The position numbers and the translations under genes were made by a program. A stretch of DNA of 64,000 nt, taken from Ferruginibacter sp. HRS2-29. Its GTDB lineage: Bacteria; Bacteroidota; Bacteroidia; Chitinophagales; Chitinophagaceae. The notes beneath the pieces are model-generated. The model saw only the letters and a list, made by a program, of their open reading frames with translations. It was not told where the DNA came from and did no database searches. The stretch spans positions 1 through 64,000 of the forward strand of contig NZ_RJUB01000009.1 in assembly GCF_024343615.1 (NCBI RefSeq), read 5' to 3'. Below are positions 44,131-52,615 of the stretch, in pieces (the stretch's first letter is position 1; each line of letters begins with the position of its first letter).

Positions 44131-44316
44131 ATAGTCAATAGTGAATAGTCAAACTTTGGATGGTTTTTAAGTTTGAGGAAACTTTCATAAATAGTTAAAC
44201 TAAAAATGCCAATGCTGTAAATCATTGGCATTTGCTTTTAATGTTGTGATATTGAAAACGACAACATCTATTGTAACCTTCAAAGGTTTGATCATTGACT
44301 ATTCACTATTGACTAT
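44131..44316. repeat. ATAGTCAATAGTGAATAGTC inverted repeat with a nested terminator
   Basis: Perfect 22-bp arms, 44131-44152 and 44295-44316, made of 7-bp words AATAGTC/AATAGTG. The left arm begins three bases after the stop codon of the upstream gene; the right arm contains the stop codon of the convergent gene (44313-44315). Between them sits an ordinary hairpin. Confidence 0.9.
44204..44238 (+). terminator. Hairpin terminator inside the inverted repeat
   Basis: AAATGCCAATG (44204-44214) and CATTGGCATTT (44223-44233), perfect 11-bp arms, followed by GCTTTT. Confidence 0.85.
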
Positions 44317-45281
44317 ATCACCTGAAACTTCTCCCTGTATTCCGTCGGGGTCATCCCCACATTTTTTCTGAAAATTTTGCGGAATGCTTTCGGGTCGTTG
44401 TAGCCGGTGTTGAAGATGATCTCCGTCATTTGCTGGCCGGTTTGGAGCAGTAATTTTTTGGCCGCTTCTATCCGGGTCATTTGCAGGTATTCTATTGGGG
44501 TGATACCCGTTACCTGCTTAAACCTTCTTACCATATTTCGCCTGCTGGCGGGAATATCCCTGATCATTTCTTCGATGGTGGCAGATTCCTGGAAAGATCT
44601 TTCTATTTTTTCCTGCGCAGATGCTACCAGCTCGTCATTGTGATTTTTCAATGGTTGAAAAGTGCTGAAATAAGTCTGCTGGTGCCTGTCCATATCAATC
44701 GCAAATATCTTCGCCGTACGTATCGCCATTTCTTTGCTGCAATATTTTTGTATCAGGTGCAACAGGAGATGAAACGACGAAGTGGCCCCACCACTGGTGT
44801 ATAACCCACCGTCCTGGGTAACGGTTTTATCGTCTTTCAATTTTACTTCAGGAAATGCCTGTGCAAATGCTTTGCTGGCATCTACATGTGTAGTGGCGAT
44901 CTTGCCATTGAGCAGGCCGGTAGCTCCCAGTAAAAAGGCACCGGTACACACCGTAGCAATTTCGGCACCCTGCCTGAATTGTTGCACCAGCCACGATATA
45001 CATGGAAGATTTTCCTGTATCGCATGTTGCACATTATCGGTAGTGAATGCCGGAATAAGGATGAGGTCTTTTTTGGAGGAAGCCAATACATACTCCGAAT
45101 TATAACCCGGAAAAATACTTTCCCCAACGGCATTTTCGTCCGGGGTCAATAATGTGATGTGAAAAGGCACCGCTTCACCGTCGTTGGCGTGCAGCTTGTT
45201 CACCGTTTCCAATACTTCGAGGATAGCAGCAATACTTAATAATTTGTATTGCTTCGATAATAAAACACCAACTTCTTTCAT
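44313..45281 (-). CDS. GlxA-type AraC-family transcriptional regulator
   Basis: 322 aa. Residues 1-190 form a DJ-1/PfpI-like domain with the nucleophile-elbow phrase IATVCTGAFLLGATGLL (Cys retained). Residues about 215-322 are two AraC helix-turn-helix motifs: MIRDIPASRRNMVRRFKQVT and ITPIEYLQMTRIEAAKKLLL, then MTEIIFNTGYNDPKAFRKIF and GMTPTEYREKF. Full-length for the GlxA group. Ligand unknown. Divergent from the DinB-like genes at 45404, which it may control. Confidence 0.93.
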   Translation of the reverse strand: MKEVGVLLSKQYKLLSIAAILEVLETVNKLHANDGEAVPFHITLLTPDENAVGESIFPGYNSEYVLASSKKDLILIPAFTTDNVQHAIQENLPCISWLVQQFRQGAEIATVCTGAFLLGATGLLNGKIATTHVDASKAFAQAFPEVKLKDDKTVTQDGGLYTSGGATSSFHLLLHLIQKYCSKEMAIRTAKIFAIDMDRHQQTYFSTFQPLKNHNDELVASAQEKIERSFQESATIEEMIRDIPASRRNMVRRFKQVTGITPIEYLQMTRIEAAKKLLLQTGQQMTEIIFNTGYNDPKAFRKIFRKNVGMTPTEYREKFQVI

Positions 45282-45403
45282 ACTAAGGCAATTTTCTGCT
45301 CTAAAAATAATGTATTTGTCTTAAATACACCCTAAGATTGACTTTTATGCCAACCTGCTCAAAACTTTCGGACCTATACCTTTACGATACAAAAATTGTT
45401 CAC

Positions 45404-45904
45404 ATGGAAATTCAACCAATTTCATCGCGGATGTTTACACTGCTGGTATTGTACGATATGCAAACGGATTATTTCAAACGGGCCATTGAAGGCATAAGTC
45501 ACCAGGATGCCCAAAATCGTCTTGAGACAAAAGCAAACCATGTGGCGTGGCTTGCCGGAAGCCTTGTGCATGAACGGTTTGAGCTTGCCAGGCAACTGGG
45601 AGGTTTCGCCGGGGCAGACAAAGGAAATGAACTTTTCAAAGACCATAAAGGGATACAGGATGGGGTAACCTATCCATCGCTTACGGAATTGCAGGAGGAT
45701 TGGGAAACGATCAGCCCCGTTTTACGCCAGATATATCAAACGATCACTGACGAAAAACTGGATACAGGTTTCGAAATGATGCCCGGGGAAAACATGACAT
45801 ATTTTGAACTGATCTCATTCATGAACTATCGTGAAGCAAATTGTATCGGCCAGATCGCTTTATGGCGCAGGCTGCTGGGATACCCCGCTATTAATTACAT
45901 GTAA
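45404..45904 (+). CDS. DinB-like (DUF664/YfiT superfamily) protein
   Basis: 166 aa from the ATG at 45404; the 22-residue upstream extension is not conserved-looking. Four-helix-bundle pattern with LLVLYDMQTDYFKRAI, NHVAWLAGSLVHERFELARQ and a C-terminal SFMNYREANCIGQIALWRRL. His residues in NHVAW and H in LVHERF fall where DinB proteins bind metal. The family includes metal-dependent thiol transferases. Followed after 6 bp by a second DinB-like gene. Confidence 0.78.
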   Translation: MEIQPISSRMFTLLVLYDMQTDYFKRAIEGISHQDAQNRLETKANHVAWLAGSLVHERFELARQLGGFAGADKGNELFKDHKGIQDGVTYPSLTELQEDWETISPVLRQIYQTITDEKLDTGFEMMPGENMTYFELISFMNYREANCIGQIALWRRLLGYPAINYM

Positions 45905-45910
45905 AAAAAG

Positions 45911-46411
45911 ATGGAAAATATAAAACAGGCACTTGAAACTGCTATCGACGGTTTCATCCACGAACTTTCTACGGTTCCTTCGGCGGATTTCAACAAAATT
46001 CCTTTTAAAGACAGCTGGACGGCCGGCCAATTGGCGCAGCATGTGGCTTTATCTGATACAGGTTTTGGGCAAATGTTGACAGGAGGAACTAAGTTAACAG
46101 AGCGGCCTCCGGACGCTTATGTTGGGGAAATCCGGAATATCCTGATGGATTTTACTACAAAATTACAATCCCCCGGATTCATCATTCCGGAGGAAAGGCA
46201 CTATGAAAAGAATGAACTGATCGGGAAGCTTTCGGAAGCCCGTGCGTCCATCAGCAATTCGATCGATACATTAGACCTGACGCAGACCTGTACAGGGTTT
46301 GGGCTGCCACAGATGGGGTTTATCACCCGGCTGGAAGCGGTTTATTTTGTGGTCTATCATACACTGAGGCACACTCATCAGCTGAAAAATATCAAATCTT
46401 CACTGAAGTAA
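45911..46411 (+). CDS. DinB-like protein, second copy
   Basis: 166 aa. DinB_2 pattern with SWTAGQLAQHVALSDTGFGQ (metal His), and YFVVYHTLRHTHQLKNI near the end with the His-x3-His pair. Same size as the preceding gene but only weakly similar, so an old duplication or two unrelated recruits. Operon with the preceding gene (6-bp gap). Substrate unknown. Confidence 0.82.
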   Translation: MENIKQALETAIDGFIHELSTVPSADFNKIPFKDSWTAGQLAQHVALSDTGFGQMLTGGTKLTERPPDAYVGEIRNILMDFTTKLQSPGFIIPEERHYEKNELIGKLSEARASISNSIDTLDLTQTCTGFGLPQMGFITRLEAVYFVVYHTLRHTHQLKNIKSSLK

Positions 46412-46559
46412 AATACGCCCCTGCTGTAAAAAATATACTAATGGCTTGTAGTTAAAATACTATAACCATAAAATTTGCGTTATACAACTGAAAATCCAAA
46501 ACTCAAGCTTCGTTCGTGCGTAGTTGTGAGTGATTTTTATCCTTTTAAAATCAGTTGTC

Positions 46560-46778
46560 ATGAACAAATTTACTTATGGTGTATTTTCTGTATTTATCGC
46601 CTTGTTGATGGGCATAATCATGTTGCTTAATTTTACTGTAAAGGCCATCGCCGGAACTGCTATCATGATCTATCTCGTTGCTACTATGATCAAAATGATC
46701 TTTGTGATCACTTTCAGAAAAATGAATGAACAAGCCCCGGTAATAGATATGAATGAACGTAAGATGAAATATGCCTGA
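46560..46778 (+). CDS. Small two-helix membrane protein
   Basis: 72 aa from the ATG at 46560. Two hydrophobic helices (YGVFSVFIALLMGIIMLLNF and TAIMIYLVATMIKMIFVITF), with a short charged tail NEQAPVIDMNERKMKYA. No family recognised. 18 bp before the cupin gene, probably co-transcribed with it. Confidence 0.6.
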   Translation: MNKFTYGVFSVFIALLMGIIMLLNFTVKAIAGTAIMIYLVATMIKMIFVITFRKMNEQAPVIDMNERKMKYA

Positions 46779-46796
46779 TATGGGATATTTTTGAAG

Positions 46797-47303
46797 ATGG
46801 AAATTACTGTAACATCGCTCGTAGAGCAATATGGACTGCTCCCGCATCCCGAAGGGGGCTATTACAAAGAAAATTATCGCAGTAACGGGGTCATTCCTGC
46901 AGATGCGCTTCCCGGTGGATTTTCCGGTGAAAGAAACTTCAGCACCGCCATTTATTTTTTACTCCAAAAAGATAATTTTTCCGCTTTTCATCGCATACTC
47001 AGCGATGAGTGCTGGCATTTTTACCATGGTGCTCCGGCAAATGTATATGTGATCGATCCGGATGGTAATTCAACAACTATACATCTTGGAAATGATATGG
47101 GGGCCGGGCAACAATTCCAGGCCATCGTGCCGGCCGGCTGCTGGTTTGCTTCCGAAACACTCGGCGATTTTTCATTCACCGGTTGTACGGTAGCGCCCGG
47201 ATTTGACTTCCGTGATTTTGAAATGGCAGATGCCGATGTATTGGCAAAAGAGTTTCCTCAGCATGAAAAACTGATCAGGCATTTCTGCAGGAAGAATGTA
47301 TGA
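46797..47303 (+). CDS. Cupin-fold protein (DUF985 / cupin_5)
   Basis: 168 aa from the ATG at 46797. Phrases LLPHPEGGYYKENYRSNG, ERNFSTAIYFLLQKDNFSAF, DECWHFYHGAPANVYVI, GQQFQAIVPAGCWFASETLG and TVAPGFDFRDFEMAD are diagnostic of this cupin family. The stop codon forms the first base-paired position of the palindrome at 47303. Confidence 0.93.
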   Translation: MEITVTSLVEQYGLLPHPEGGYYKENYRSNGVIPADALPGGFSGERNFSTAIYFLLQKDNFSAFHRILSDECWHFYHGAPANVYVIDPDGNSTTIHLGNDMGAGQQFQAIVPAGCWFASETLGDFSFTGCTVAPGFDFRDFEMADADVLAKEFPQHEKLIRHFCRKNV

Positions 47304-47353
47304 TCTATGATCTATGATGTATGATCTAAGATCATACATCATAGATCATAGAT
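47303..47353. terminator. Perfect 24-bp palindrome of CATAGATCATA words shared by two gene ends
   Basis: Arms 47303-47326 and 47330-47353 are perfect complements around a 3-nt loop (TAA), followed by TTTTTTG on the plus strand. The left arm begins at the last base of the cupin stop codon; the right arm encodes the last four residues and stop of the YpdA-like gene. Same word family as 40284-40401. Confidence 0.92.
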
Positions 47354-48337
47354 TTTTTTGATCGTTTTCATTATCTTCTCCGCATGCACCCGCGAGTTTT
47401 CTATGAACAGCCTGTGTGTGTTCATGCCTCCGCAAATTACTCCGGCAAGAAAAACATTTTTCACATTCGTTTCGTGCGAATCCTCACTGTATGTGGGTTT
47501 CCGGACTTCGTCGGCGTAAAGGTCAATGCCGGTGGAAGATAAAAATTCCAGGTTGGGTTGGTATCCCGTGAGGGCGATCACCCAATCATTTTCTATGGTG
47601 ACGATGCCTTCCGGCGTTTGGATATCTACTTCCCGTTCGCGTATTTCACTGATGGATGAATGATACCATGCTTTGATGGAGCCTTCCTCTATTCGGTTGA
47701 TGATATCGGGCCTTACCCAATATTTTACCCGTTGCCCGATCTCTCCTTTGCGGATAACCATGGTCACTTCAGCGCCTTTGCGCCATGTTTCCAAAGCCGC
47801 ATCCACAGCGGAGTTCTGTGCACCTACCACGATCACTTTTTGAAAAGCATATTGATGAGGCTCTTTGTAATAATGGGTCACTTTCGGCAGGTTTTCGCCG
47901 GGAACATTCAGCAGGTAAGGGATATCATAAAAGCCGGTAGCGATGATGACGAAATCAGCTGTGTAATTTTTTTTACTGGTGTTGATGTGAAATATTCCGG
48001 CTCCCTTTTTTACCGATCTTACTTCTTCAAACAAATGAATATTCAACTGCTCCGCAATGGTGGCCCTGCGGTAATATTCCAGCGCTTCAGAACGGGTAGG
48101 CTTCGGGTTGTTGGATACAAACGGGATCCCGCCGATCTCCAGGCGCTCCGAAGTGGAGAAGAAGGTCATATTTACCGGGTAATCATAAATAGAATTTACC
48201 AGCGAACCTTTTTCTAAAATCAGGTGTCCGATGCCAGCTTTTTTGGCTTCAATGCCGCAGGTAAGGCCGATAGGCCCTCCGCCAATGATGATGATGGGAT
48301 GATGTGTAGTATTGTTCAAGGAAATATGTTTATGCAA
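47339..48337 (-). CDS. ypdA: YpdA-family FAD/NAD(P)-dependent thiol-disulfide reductase
   Basis: 332 aa. FAD-binding GGGPIGLTCGIEA at residues 19-31, VNMTFFSTSERLEIGGIPFV, which is typical for YpdA (bacillithiol disulfide reductase), second nucleotide-binding VVGAQNSAVDAALETWRKGA, and C-terminal VFLAGVICGGMNTHRLFIEN. There is no CxxC redox pair of thioredoxin reductase, as expected for YpdA. Whether this organism makes bacillithiol cannot be told here. The C-terminal IYDL and the stop are provided by the palindrome. Confidence 0.88.
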   Translation of the reverse strand: MHKHISLNNTTHHPIIIIGGGPIGLTCGIEAKKAGIGHLILEKGSLVNSIYDYPVNMTFFSTSERLEIGGIPFVSNNPKPTRSEALEYYRRATIAEQLNIHLFEEVRSVKKGAGIFHINTSKKNYTADFVIIATGFYDIPYLLNVPGENLPKVTHYYKEPHQYAFQKVIVVGAQNSAVDAALETWRKGAEVTMVIRKGEIGQRVKYWVRPDIINRIEEGSIKAWYHSSISEIREREVDIQTPEGIVTIENDWVIALTGYQPNLEFLSSTGIDLYADEVRKPTYSEDSHETNVKNVFLAGVICGGMNTHRLFIENSRVHAEKIMKTIKKIYDL

Positions 48338-48370
48338 ATGTAAAACGAAGTGGTAATTTTATAGTACGAA

Positions 48371-48434
48371 TTTGCGAATTACACAGATAGTACGGCATTC
48401 ATCGAAAATTCGTGTAATCTGTGTAATTCGCAAA
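48371..48434. repeat. ATTCGTGTA-family hairpin in a divergent promoter region
   Basis: Perfect 18-bp arms TTTGCGAATTACACAGAT (48371-48388) and its complement (48417-48434), 28 nt apart; the loop carries one more ATTCGTGTAAT. Lies between divergent ypdA and the MFS gene. Confidence 0.88.
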
Positions 48435-48450
48435 ATCCGTGAAATAAAGT

Positions 48451-49650
48451 ATGATCACAAACATTTCTTCCTTTATCCGCAACAGGGCCATTCTTGCATT
48501 AGGGCTTCTATATGCTACGAATGGTCTGCTGCTCGGCATTTTTTTCTCCTCACTACCCGGCATCAAACAGCGGTTGGGTTTCGACGATGGAAGCCTCGGC
48601 CTTTCACTTTTTCTTTCGCCGGCGGGCGCTATCACCGGAATGCTGCTCTCCACGAGGGTTTTCAGCAAAGTACCTGCGGGTAAATGGATGGCGGCAGGTT
48701 ACATGGCTTTATGCTTCCTGATGATGGTGCAGGTAAATGCGCCCAACCGGATCATTTTCTGGATCTGCCTGTATTGTTACGGACTCATCAGTTTTCTCAA
48801 CGGGGTTTCTGTAAACACTACAGTGAATAAAATGGAAAAAGACCAAAACCGTTTATTCATGAGTACCTGTCATGGTATGTATAGTCTTGGAGGTGCAGTA
48901 AGCACAGGACTTGCGGCGGTTTTCTTTGCATTTCACCTGGCTTCGGGCTGGCAGATCTTATTGCTGGCTGTAGTGTTACTTTGTGTACTGATGGGAAACC
49001 GGAAACACCTGTTGGTACATTCCGAACTCATCCATTCGAGATCGGGCATCAAATTACCGTCATTCACCATATTAGGGATATCGTTTATTTGCCTGGTCAC
49101 TTTTATGGCCGAAGGCTGTGTGGCAGACTGGAGCGCCATTTACCTGAAAGAAGTGATGCATTCACCCGCGGCGTTTATCGGCTTGGGCTACACAGGCTTC
49201 GCTATCGCGATGACATTGGGCAGGCTGAATGGCGACAGTATCATCAGCCGGATGGGAGGAAAAAGGATCGTGGTCTTTGGCAGTTTGATGGCTGCAACAG
49301 GCTTTACGCTGGTGGTAACTGCTCCGTATATCGCAGTGGTTATTGTGGGGTATATTTTGGTCGGGCTTGGATGCTCCTGTATCGTACCGGTATTGTTTAC
49401 GGCTTCTGCCAACATTCCGGGAGTGAGTATGGTGGAAGGGTACGCGATGATAACCACCGGAGGGTTGATCGGTTTTCTTACCGGCCCTTCGGTGATAGGA
49501 TTTATTTCCAAACATGCGGGATTGTCGAAAGCATTGTCGTTATTGATTTTGATGGCATTGCTGGCAGCGTTTGCCGCATGGCGGAATAAGTTTTTAGTAA
49601 ATATCAAGAAGGCGGAGCCGGAATTGGAATATGATGAAACCATATACTAA
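48451..49650 (+). CDS. MFS transporter (YbjJ-like)
   Basis: 399 aa with twelve hydrophobic helices. N-terminal YATNGLLLGIFFSSLPGIKQ and GFDDGSLGLSLFLSPAGAIT, central LVTFMAEGCVADWSAIYLKE and MTLGRLNGDSIISRMGGKRI, all typical of the YbjJ/sugar-MFS branch. Substrate unknown. The stop codon lies at the beginning of the following word repeat. Confidence 0.88.
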   Translation: MITNISSFIRNRAILALGLLYATNGLLLGIFFSSLPGIKQRLGFDDGSLGLSLFLSPAGAITGMLLSTRVFSKVPAGKWMAAGYMALCFLMMVQVNAPNRIIFWICLYCYGLISFLNGVSVNTTVNKMEKDQNRLFMSTCHGMYSLGGAVSTGLAAVFFAFHLASGWQILLLAVVLLCVLMGNRKHLLVHSELIHSRSGIKLPSFTILGISFICLVTFMAEGCVADWSAIYLKEVMHSPAAFIGLGYTGFAIAMTLGRLNGDSIISRMGGKRIVVFGSLMAATGFTLVVTAPYIAVVIVGYILVGLGCSCIVPVLFTASANIPGVSMVEGYAMITTGGLIGFLTGPSVIGFISKHAGLSKALSLLILMALLAAFAAWRNKFLVNIKKAEPELEYDETIY

Positions 49651-49765
49651 TTAATAATGAATAATTAATAATGAATAATTGAGGACTGATAATTTTAAAG
49701 TCCCCAATATTGAAGGACGTTCGTGATAGAAGAATTATTAACTATTCATTATTCATTATTAATTA
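49648..49765. repeat. AATAATGAATAATT word-repeat hairpin
   Basis: Left arm 49648-49680 and right arm 49733-49765, complementary with a few mismatches, made of AATAATG and ATTAATA words; 52-nt loop. Left arm contains the MFS stop. Confidence 0.9.
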
Positions 49766-49786
49766 CAAAGAATATAAATTACGGGA

Positions 49787-50887
49787 ATGAAAAAAATCCT
49801 CCACACAATAGCCATGTTGTTATCGATTCAAACCTTTGCACAATCCAACCAGCAATTGCTTGTAGGTACTTACACCAGCGGTAAAAGCGAAGGGATTTAT
49901 GTGTACGATTTCAATATGCAGACCGGTAAATTTTCGCCGGTATCGAAGTTGTTCACTCCCGACCCATCTTACCTGGCAGTTTCGCCAGGCCATAAGTTTG
50001 TGTATTCGGTCAATGAACTGGGGGCCGATAAAGGATCGGGAACCATCACAGGATTTACTTATTCCAATGGTACTTTAACAAAAATAAATACGCAGCCTAC
50101 CGGTGGTGATCATCCGTGTTATACGAGTATCGACAAAACCGGCAAATGGCTGGTAGCAGGCAATTACAACGGAGGCAACTTTTCCATTTTCCCTTTGAAC
50201 GCAGATGGCTCCATAGGTAAATCCATTTCCACTACACAACACAGGGGCAGTAGTATTGACAAAAGCAGGCAGGAGAAACCGCATGTACATTGCACCGTTT
50301 TTTCGCCGGATAATAAATATTTGCTGGTAGCGGACCTGGGAACCGACCAGGTCGTTAGTTACAAATTCAACGAAAAAGATGGCAGCCTTGGAAAGATACA
50401 TTACACCAACATCACTCCCGGCGCAGGACCGAGGCATATTGCATTTCATCCTAATGGAAAATATGCGTACCTGGTAGAAGAAATGTTTGGCAATGTGGAT
50501 GTGTTCAAATACAAAAAAGGAAAGTTATCGCATCTGCAGAAGATAAGCATGGTGCCAACTACGGATATAGGAAAGATCGGCGCTGCTGATATCCATATTT
50601 CGGCCGACGGTCGTTTTTTATATGCGTCCAATCGTGGCGAATCGGATAAGATCACCATATTTTCAATTGAATCAAACGGTAAGTTGAAAGTAGCCGGGTA
50701 TCAATCAGTGATGGGCATTTCCCCAAGGAATTTTGTGATCGATCCCTCCGGTAATTTTTTGCTGGTTGCCAATCAGAAAAGCGATGAAGTGGTTATTTTC
50801 AAAAGAGATAAATACAGCGGCTTGCTAACGGATACGAATGAACGAATTAAGATACCAAGCCCTGTTTGCCTGAAATGGATTAATTAG
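49787..50887 (+). CDS. Secreted lactonase-family beta-propeller (6-phosphogluconolactonase-like)
   Basis: 366 aa. Signal peptide MKKILHTIAMLLSIQTFAQS. Seven-bladed propeller of the lactonase family (PF10282): LLVGTYTSGKSEGIYVYDF, SYLAVSPGHKFVYSVNELG, GGDHPCYTSIDKTGKWLVAG, KPHVHCTVFSPDNKYLLVAD, GPRHIAFHPNGKYAYLVEEM and ISPRNFVIDPSGNFLLVANQ. Cytosolic Pgl hydrolyses 6-phosphogluconolactone; the signal peptide here points to a periplasmic sugar lactone instead. Confidence 0.93.
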   Translation: MKKILHTIAMLLSIQTFAQSNQQLLVGTYTSGKSEGIYVYDFNMQTGKFSPVSKLFTPDPSYLAVSPGHKFVYSVNELGADKGSGTITGFTYSNGTLTKINTQPTGGDHPCYTSIDKTGKWLVAGNYNGGNFSIFPLNADGSIGKSISTTQHRGSSIDKSRQEKPHVHCTVFSPDNKYLLVADLGTDQVVSYKFNEKDGSLGKIHYTNITPGAGPRHIAFHPNGKYAYLVEEMFGNVDVFKYKKGKLSHLQKISMVPTTDIGKIGAADIHISADGRFLYASNRGESDKITIFSIESNGKLKVAGYQSVMGISPRNFVIDPSGNFLLVANQKSDEVVIFKRDKYSGLLTDTNERIKIPSPVCLKWIN

Positions 50888-51018
50888 AACCGCAGAGGGA
50901 ACGAAGGAACACAGAGAGCATTTTAAAAAAGGCAGGTCTGAATATTATTCAGACCTGCCTTTTTTATTTAATATTTTAACTTTGTGATACTCTGGGTACC
51001 TCTGTATCCTCTGTGGTT
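50888..51018. repeat. CCGCAGAGG inverted words around a terminator
   Basis: AACCGCAGAGG (50888-50898) with ACACAGAGAG, against CTCTGTATCCTCTGTGGTT (right arm ending 51018). The right arm covers the stop codon of the GH13 gene (51017-51019). Confidence 0.8.
50925..50965. terminator. Very strong bidirectional terminator
   Basis: Arms AAAAAAGGCAGGTCTGAATA (50925-50944) and the perfect complement (50946-50965) around one T; A-run and T-run on both sides. Confidence 0.93.
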
Positions 51019-52399
51019 AATATACATATACCACATAACCCCACGGTTCAATTTTCCACTCTGTGTCTTTTAATGGTTCTTTATTGCCCATGAATACATT
51101 GTATGGATTTCCATGCAATGAGGCATCGGTTACTTTGATCGCCTGTTCTTTTGCGGAGAGATTCAGTATTACCAATACTCTGGAAGACCCTGCTTCGCGA
51201 ACATACGCATATACTGCTTTTTCATCACCCACCACCACTTTTTTGAAAGATGCATTCGCGGCGAGCGCCGGCGTATTTTTTCTCAGGTCAAGTAATGTCT
51301 TGTAAAATTTAGCACGTCCGTATTGCCCGAATTTGATAGGGTTTTTATAAAAGAAACTGATGCTGTCTTTCACCGGCTCTTCCTGCCCGCTGTAGATCAG
51401 CGGAACGCTGCGGCCCGTAGTCTGTGTAAACACTGCAAACGGTGCATGAATGATTCCCGGCATCGTACCGTAATCCGCTTTGTTCCAGCTATTCTCATCG
51501 TGGTTGCTGGTAAACATCATCTTGATAGCATTGGCCGGGTAAGTGCTGTCGATCTTATTGCGTACGCTATCAAGCGCATTCGCGGTGCGTTGGCCTTTGG
51601 CAACTTTTACCATCATCGAAAACATTTCCCATGGGTAAGTAGCATCGAAGCCGTCTTTGTGCAGCTGAGGTTTATCCGCTTCAGCCAGCATGAAGATATC
51701 CGCATTCACTTTTTTCAGTTCGTTGATACAGCGTGTCCAGAAGGCATCGGGCACTTCGCCGGCCACATCGCAACGGAAGCCATCGATTTTTGAAGTGGTG
51801 AGCCAGTACTTCATGCTTGCGATCATGCTATCCTGCAATGCCATGTTTTTGAAATTCAACTTGCGGGTATCAGTCCAATCAAATGGCGATAATGCTTTGC
51901 CGGTGGCGCTATCCCTTTCATAAAAATCGGGATGATCTTTCAGCCAGTAATGATCCGCGGAAGTGTGGTTGGCCACCCAATCGATGATCACTCTGAAACC
52001 TTTTTCATGAGCATTTTTTACCAGACTGTTCCAGTCTTCCAATGTACCGTATTCAGGATTTATAGCTGTGTAATTCGCTACCGCGTAATAACTGCCCAAT
52101 ACACCTTTTCGGTCAGTAACACCTATCGGGTTGATCGGCATGAACCAGAGCGTTTGCACCCCCATTTCCTTCAGCCTGTCAAGATTTTTTTCAAAAGCCT
52201 TGAAAGTCCCTTCGGGCGTATACTGACGGACATTCACCTCGTAGATATTTCCTTGTTCGATCCATGCGGGATGGCCATCGATCAGTTTCGCTTCAGCCAC
52301 AACAGGCTCATCAGTTTTTTTATCTTTTGAAGAAGGCGATTTGCAGGAAGCAAACGCGATTAAAGTGGCGCAACAGGCCAACTGTAAAAAACGATTCAT
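51017..52399 (-). CDS. GH13 alpha-amylase-family lipoprotein
   Basis: 460 aa from the ATG at 52399. Lipobox AFASC, Cys19. GH13 regions: I VIIDWVANHTS, II KIDGFRCDVAGEVP (catalytic Asp in CDVA), III FMLAEADKP (acid/base Glu), IV MFTSNHDENSW. N-terminal EQGNIYEVNVRQYTPEGTFK is typical of the SusG-like/cyclomaltodextrinase branches. The final domain (VLVILNLSAKEQAIKVTD) is the beta-sandwich domain C. Probably surface- or periplasm-anchored starch/maltodextrin hydrolysis. No susCD pair nearby. Confidence 0.94.
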   Translation of the reverse strand: MNRFLQLACCATLIAFASCKSPSSKDKKTDEPVVAEAKLIDGHPAWIEQGNIYEVNVRQYTPEGTFKAFEKNLDRLKEMGVQTLWFMPINPIGVTDRKGVLGSYYAVANYTAINPEYGTLEDWNSLVKNAHEKGFRVIIDWVANHTSADHYWLKDHPDFYERDSATGKALSPFDWTDTRKLNFKNMALQDSMIASMKYWLTTSKIDGFRCDVAGEVPDAFWTRCINELKKVNADIFMLAEADKPQLHKDGFDATYPWEMFSMMVKVAKGQRTANALDSVRNKIDSTYPANAIKMMFTSNHDENSWNKADYGTMPGIIHAPFAVFTQTTGRSVPLIYSGQEEPVKDSISFFYKNPIKFGQYGRAKFYKTLLDLRKNTPALAANASFKKVVVGDEKAVYAYVREAGSSRVLVILNLSAKEQAIKVTDASLHGNPYNVFMGNKEPLKDTEWKIEPWGYVVYVY

Positions 52400-52469
52400 A
52401 TGCAAGTTATTTTATTGAAGATAAAGATATGTATAACTTACACATTAAACAATAAGTTATAATGGATAA

Positions 52470-52523
52470 TGGTATAATGGATAATGGATAATGAAATGCA
52501 GAATATTATCTATTATCCATTAT
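52470..52523. repeat. GGATAAT word-repeat hairpin in a divergent promoter region
   Basis: Left: three or four copies of ATAATGG (52459-52492). Right: ATTATCTATTATCCATTATT (52504-52523), the inverted form, 11 nt away. Same word family as 62443-62550. Confidence 0.85.
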
Positions 52524-52585
52524 TTTTTAAACATCCCTTTAACAATTCGGCACCTGTTTTGCTCGGTATTGGCGGGACATTGAAA

Positions 52586-52593
52586 TAACTTTG
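52586..52593 (+). promoter_or_regulatory. -7 box of the OmpA lipoprotein gene
   Basis: TAACTTTG, a perfect TAnnTTTG, 22 nt before the ATG; two TTG words upstream are 14 and about 24 nt away, neither at the ideal spacing. Confidence 0.5.
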
Positions 52594-52615
52594 CCCCGAA
52601 CTAAAAACCAGGATC

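Noticed and set aside
46786..46793. TATTTTTG as -7 box of the cupin gene
   Set aside because: It lies three bases before the ATG, so transcription would begin inside the gene; the gene is more likely read from upstream.
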